The notes beneath the pieces were generated by a model. The model saw only the letters and a program-made list of their open reading frames with translations. It was not told the origin of the DNA and did no database searches. Made by a program: the position numbers and the translations under genes. This document shows positions 36,725-39,812 of a DNA stretch of 39,812 bases, in pieces. How positions within the stretch are numbered: the stretch's first letter is position 1; the number at the start of each line of letters is the position of its first letter. The stretch is from Minisyncoccota bacterium (lineage in GTDB: Bacteria > Patescibacteriota > Minisyncoccia > Phycocordibacterales > JAGLOS01): positions 1-39,812 of the forward strand of contig JAGLOS010000003.1 in NCBI GenBank assembly GCA_023137615.1. The letters are read 5' to 3'.

Positions 36725-37971
36725 TATAACTCTTTAATAAACTCTATAAGTGCTTGCGGTGACATTATCTGACTTTCTTCGCTGTTTCGGTTCTTTACCT
36801 CAACACCACCTTGATCCAGACTTTTCTTGCTTATAACAATTCTAATAGGAATACCAATAAGGTCAGAATCGGCGAACTTTTCTCCTGGACGCAATTGTCG
36901 ATCGTCCAACAACACGTCGACCCCGTTTTCCTGTAGTGATTCATATATCTGTTTTGCTTGCTGTTGTTGCGCAAGATCGATCAAATGCACATCAAACGGG
37001 GCAACGCTCTTTGGCCAAATAATTCCTTTTTCGTCGCTAAAAATTTCTACAATCGTTCCCATCAGACGTGGAATACCAATCCCATATGAGCCCATATATA
37101 CATTTTTTTCTTCTCCATTCTCGTCTTTATAGGTAAGCCCCAAAGCTTTGGAATATTTTTCTCCAAGTGTGTAGATATCTCCCACTTCAACAGATTTGGC
37201 CTCTTTAAAATTAAATTCTGTTTTCTTTAATCCAAAATCATCAAAAATTTCTTCTGAATAATCATCTTTGTTTATAGCGATCTTTTTATTCTCGTCATAC
37301 ATAATAATATCTTCACCGGCGTCTGTAATTGTTTGAAATTCAAAAGAATATTTTGAAAAGGAACCTCCCGAAGACATTGTAAGATAGGTTTGCTCGCCGA
37401 TTCCCGTCTTTGTAAAAATACTCATATATACCTCCTTCATTTTTTCATAGAACTTGTCATGCTCTTCTTTATCTAAAGAAAAGTCATACAGATCTTTCAT
37501 AAGAAACTCTCTTCCCCGCAAAATTCCGGATTTTGCCCGGAGTTCATTTCTGAATTTTGTTTGAAATTGATACGCGTAAACCGGCACATCTTTATACGAA
37601 GAAATATAATTCTTCATAATATTGGTGAGAACTTCTTCGTGTGTAAATGCCAGTCCGAGCTCTGTCCCGTTTTTCAAAGGAGTTTTAAACCAATCGTCTA
37701 CCACCTCATCATCCCATCTACCGCTTTTTTCCCAAATATCTTTTTGCTGAAGAGCGGTCATCTTCATTTCATGTGCGCCAATATTATTCAATTCTTCTCT
37801 AATAATATCTTTTATCCTCTCTATTACACGAAGTCCAAGCGGTAAAAACGTATACACACCCGCCATTTCTTTATGAATAAAACCGGCGCGAGTTAATAAT
37901 TGAGCGTTTTTACTGGATTCGTCTTTTGGAGCTTCTTTGCGTGTTTTTGTAAATAATTGTGATTGTAACAT
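36724..37971 (-). CDS. proS: Prolyl-tRNA synthetase (short form)
   Basis: GVYTFLPLGLRVIERI, KFRNELRAKSGILRGREFLMKDLYDF, MGSYGIGIPRLMGTIVE, C-terminal anticodon-binding domain. Confidence 0.95.
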   Translation of the reverse strand: MLQSQLFTKTRKEAPKDESSKNAQLLTRAGFIHKEMAGVYTFLPLGLRVIERIKDIIREELNNIGAHEMKMTALQQKDIWEKSGRWDDEVVDDWFKTPLKNGTELGLAFTHEEVLTNIMKNYISSYKDVPVYAYQFQTKFRNELRAKSGILRGREFLMKDLYDFSLDKEEHDKFYEKMKEVYMSIFTKTGIGEQTYLTMSSGGSFSKYSFEFQTITDAGEDIIMYDENKKIAINKDDYSEEIFDDFGLKKTEFNFKEAKSVEVGDIYTLGEKYSKALGLTYKDENGEEKNVYMGSYGIGIPRLMGTIVEIFSDEKGIIWPKSVAPFDVHLIDLAQQQQAKQIYESLQENGVDVLLDDRQLRPGEKFADSDLIGIPIRIVISKKSLDQGGVEVKNRNSEESQIMSPQALIEFIKEL

Positions 37972-38116
37972 TACCCCTCATAGTACCGAAGTTGAGCTGT
38001 AAAATCAAGAAAAGCAAAAATACCGCCCAAGCTCACGATCAAAACGGTTTTTATCTATGATCAAGAATATTCAGTATAAAATGTTATCAAAAAACGGCTG
38101 CCTTTAAAGACAATAT

Positions 38117-39232
38117 CTAAAACATTTTAACGACATCATGATATGTTATCATTATCATCAAAAAAATAAGGAAGAAAAAACCAAGAGAATTTAGCACATT
38201 TATAATTTGCGGTTGTATTGGTTTTCCTCTAAACGCTTCAATACCCAAAAAGAGCAATCTCCCTCCATCGAGTGCGGGAAACGGAAGAAGATTTATGATC
38301 CCAAGATTAATGGAAATTACCGCAGTTAACATAATAATGGCAACGGACCCACCGGCAGCGGCATCACCTACAATACCAAACAATCCAACCGGTCCGGCAA
38401 CTTCCTCAAAATTAGCTGACCCGGCAATAACATTCATCAAAAAAGAATGGAGTCCGCCCGCGATCCCGACTATCGCCGCACCGGTATACTTTGTTCCCTC
38501 CACCACCGCAGAACCAAATGACGGTAAAACAAGTGTTCCCACATCTTCAACAGCAACACCCAATATCGAACGACCAAGAGTCTCACTCATCTGTGGCACA
38601 ACATTTACGCTATATACATCTCCACTTCTTTTCTTATACTCAACGGTGATCGTATCTGTTGTATGATCGGCAACAAACTCCTGCAGATCGGCATTTGTCA
38701 TTTTAAGCAAGGTATCGCCTTCCGAGATCAAACGTGTTGGCAGATCACCAGACCTGATACCTGCTTCATAAGCCGCGCTTGTTTTAGCAACAGCAACGAA
38801 CATTGGCTGTGCATCCTCTATATACGCACCTTCCGGAAGAGTATTGTTCACAGAAGAAAGGATCCCCAAAGAAAAGGTCAAGATGATGAGCACCCATGCC
38901 AACAAAAAATTAAAAAAAACACCTGCAGACAAGACCGCTGCTTGTGTTAATTTTGATTTGTGTATGAAGCTCCTTTGAATATCCTTCTCCGATAGAGATC
39001 CTTCGTTGGGGGTTTCTCCAAATATTTTTACAAAACCGCCTATCGGCAAGAGATTAAATGTATATTCCGTTTCACCAAATTTTTTGCCGAATAATTTTGG
39101 CGGAAATCCAAAACCGAATTCATCCACACGGATACCGGACTTTTTTGCAACAATAAAATGCCCAAATTCATGGACAAGGATGATAACCAACAAAACAAGT
39201 ATAAATATCATAACATCTGTAATGACGATCAA
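38117..39232 (-). CDS. rseP: RIP (site-2) metalloprotease with PDZ domain
   Basis: VHEFGHFIVAKKSGIRVDEFGFGFPPKLFG; PDZ-like segment; NLGIINLLPFPALDGGRLLF. Confidence 0.95.
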   Translation of the reverse strand: MIVITDVMIFILVLLVIILVHEFGHFIVAKKSGIRVDEFGFGFPPKLFGKKFGETEYTFNLLPIGGFVKIFGETPNEGSLSEKDIQRSFIHKSKLTQAAVLSAGVFFNFLLAWVLIILTFSLGILSSVNNTLPEGAYIEDAQPMFVAVAKTSAAYEAGIRSGDLPTRLISEGDTLLKMTNADLQEFVADHTTDTITVEYKKRSGDVYSVNVVPQMSETLGRSILGVAVEDVGTLVLPSFGSAVVEGTKYTGAAIVGIAGGLHSFLMNVIAGSANFEEVAGPVGLFGIVGDAAAGGSVAIIMLTAVISINLGIINLLPFPALDGGRLLFLGIEAFRGKPIQPQIINVLNSLGFFFLIFLMIMITYHDVVKMF

Positions 39233-39238
39233 TGTATT

Positions 39239-39790
39239 TTATAACATGATCTCGCGCTCTTTTTTCTTTCCATTGTCTTCCAATTGATCTCCCGCCTTGT
39301 CTATAATCTTCTGTAGGTCGTCCTTAAGTCGGAACTTATCATCTTCAGAAAACTCTCCCTCTTTTGCTTTATCTTGAATGTCATTCCATGCTTTTTCTCT
39401 TTCTTTGCGTATTGAGATCTTTGCTTGTTCAAGCTTTTCACCAACAATTTTTTTGAGCATATCGCGTCTTTCGGCTGTCAATTCAGGGAATGAAACACGC
39501 AGCCCCGAATCATCTACAGATACCGACACGCCGAGATTGGCGACAGTGATCGCCTTTTCGATCTCTTTTATCTGCCCTTTATCCCATGGTGTAATACGAA
39601 GTGTTCGTGCGTTTTCCGATGTTACACTTGCAACATGTGCGATCGGACTTTTGGTACCATATGAGTCAATCGATATATTATCTAGCAATGTCGGTGTCGC
39701 TTGCCCTGTGCGAATACTTAAAAATTCTTTAGTAAGCCACCCTTCAACTTCCATTATCTCTTTTTTTAAACTTGAAAAATCGTATGACAT
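39239..39790 (-). CDS. frr: Ribosome recycling factor
   Basis: LSIRTGQATPTLLDNISIDSYG, ITPWDKGQIKEIEKAI, LRVSFPELTAERRDMLKKI. Confidence 0.95.
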   Translation of the reverse strand: MSYDFSSLKKEIMEVEGWLTKEFLSIRTGQATPTLLDNISIDSYGTKSPIAHVASVTSENARTLRITPWDKGQIKEIEKAITVANLGVSVSVDDSGLRVSFPELTAERRDMLKKIVGEKLEQAKISIRKEREKAWNDIQDKAKEGEFSEDDKFRLKDDLQKIIDKAGDQLEDNGKKKEREIML

Positions 39791-39812
39791 ATAATATGAA
39801 TTATGAATTAAG

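Noticed and set aside
35739-36737. 332-aa plus-strand ORF
   Set aside because: Antisense of mreB; low-complexity Ser/Ile/Pro-rich composition typical of shadow ORFs. Same reasoning for other long antisense ORFs at 332-838, 3810-4295 and 16653-17210.

Overview
This 39.8 kb window looks like a core chromosomal segment of a reduced-genome bacterium. Gene content, small proteins and intergenic style suggest Patescibacteria/CPR (Parcubacteria-like); that placement is inference and was not tested. Most genes are on the minus strand. They include dnaX, a dihydrouridine synthase, a membrane-anchored Clp-type AAA+ ATPase, an FtsQ-like protein, a SerRS-like protein, parB, truB, a CaCA antiporter, an SPFH protein, an ABC-F ATPase, rRNA modification enzymes, a dcw block (mraZ-rsmH-ftsL-ftsI-murF), greA, an elongasome block (PBP2-mreD-mreC-mreB), proS, rseP and frr. 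Plus-strand genes include dprA, topA, an RSH (p)ppGpp enzyme, pcm and a compact AT-rich group (psd, CYTH domain, P-loop kinase, zinc-ribbon membrane protein). One tRNA-Glu(CTC) is visible. The most unusual signals are mainly outside the genes: (1) degenerate period-7 (heptad) arrays next to stop codons, the tRNA and terminators, twice arranged in inverted orientation around a hairpin; (2) a 248-bp MITE-like element with terminal inverted repeats and a 9-bp target duplication at the murF stop; (3) a tRNA-Glu-derived, cruciform-like element; (4) a ~10.4-bp lattice of GTGG boxes over the mraZ promoter; (5) a candidate ncRNA driven by a consensus promoter inside the dnaX 3' end. Notable protein signals are a SerRS homolog with degenerate class II motifs and a membrane Clp ATPase with a degenerate first AAA+ module. 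No CRISPR array, rRNA or intact transposase was seen.
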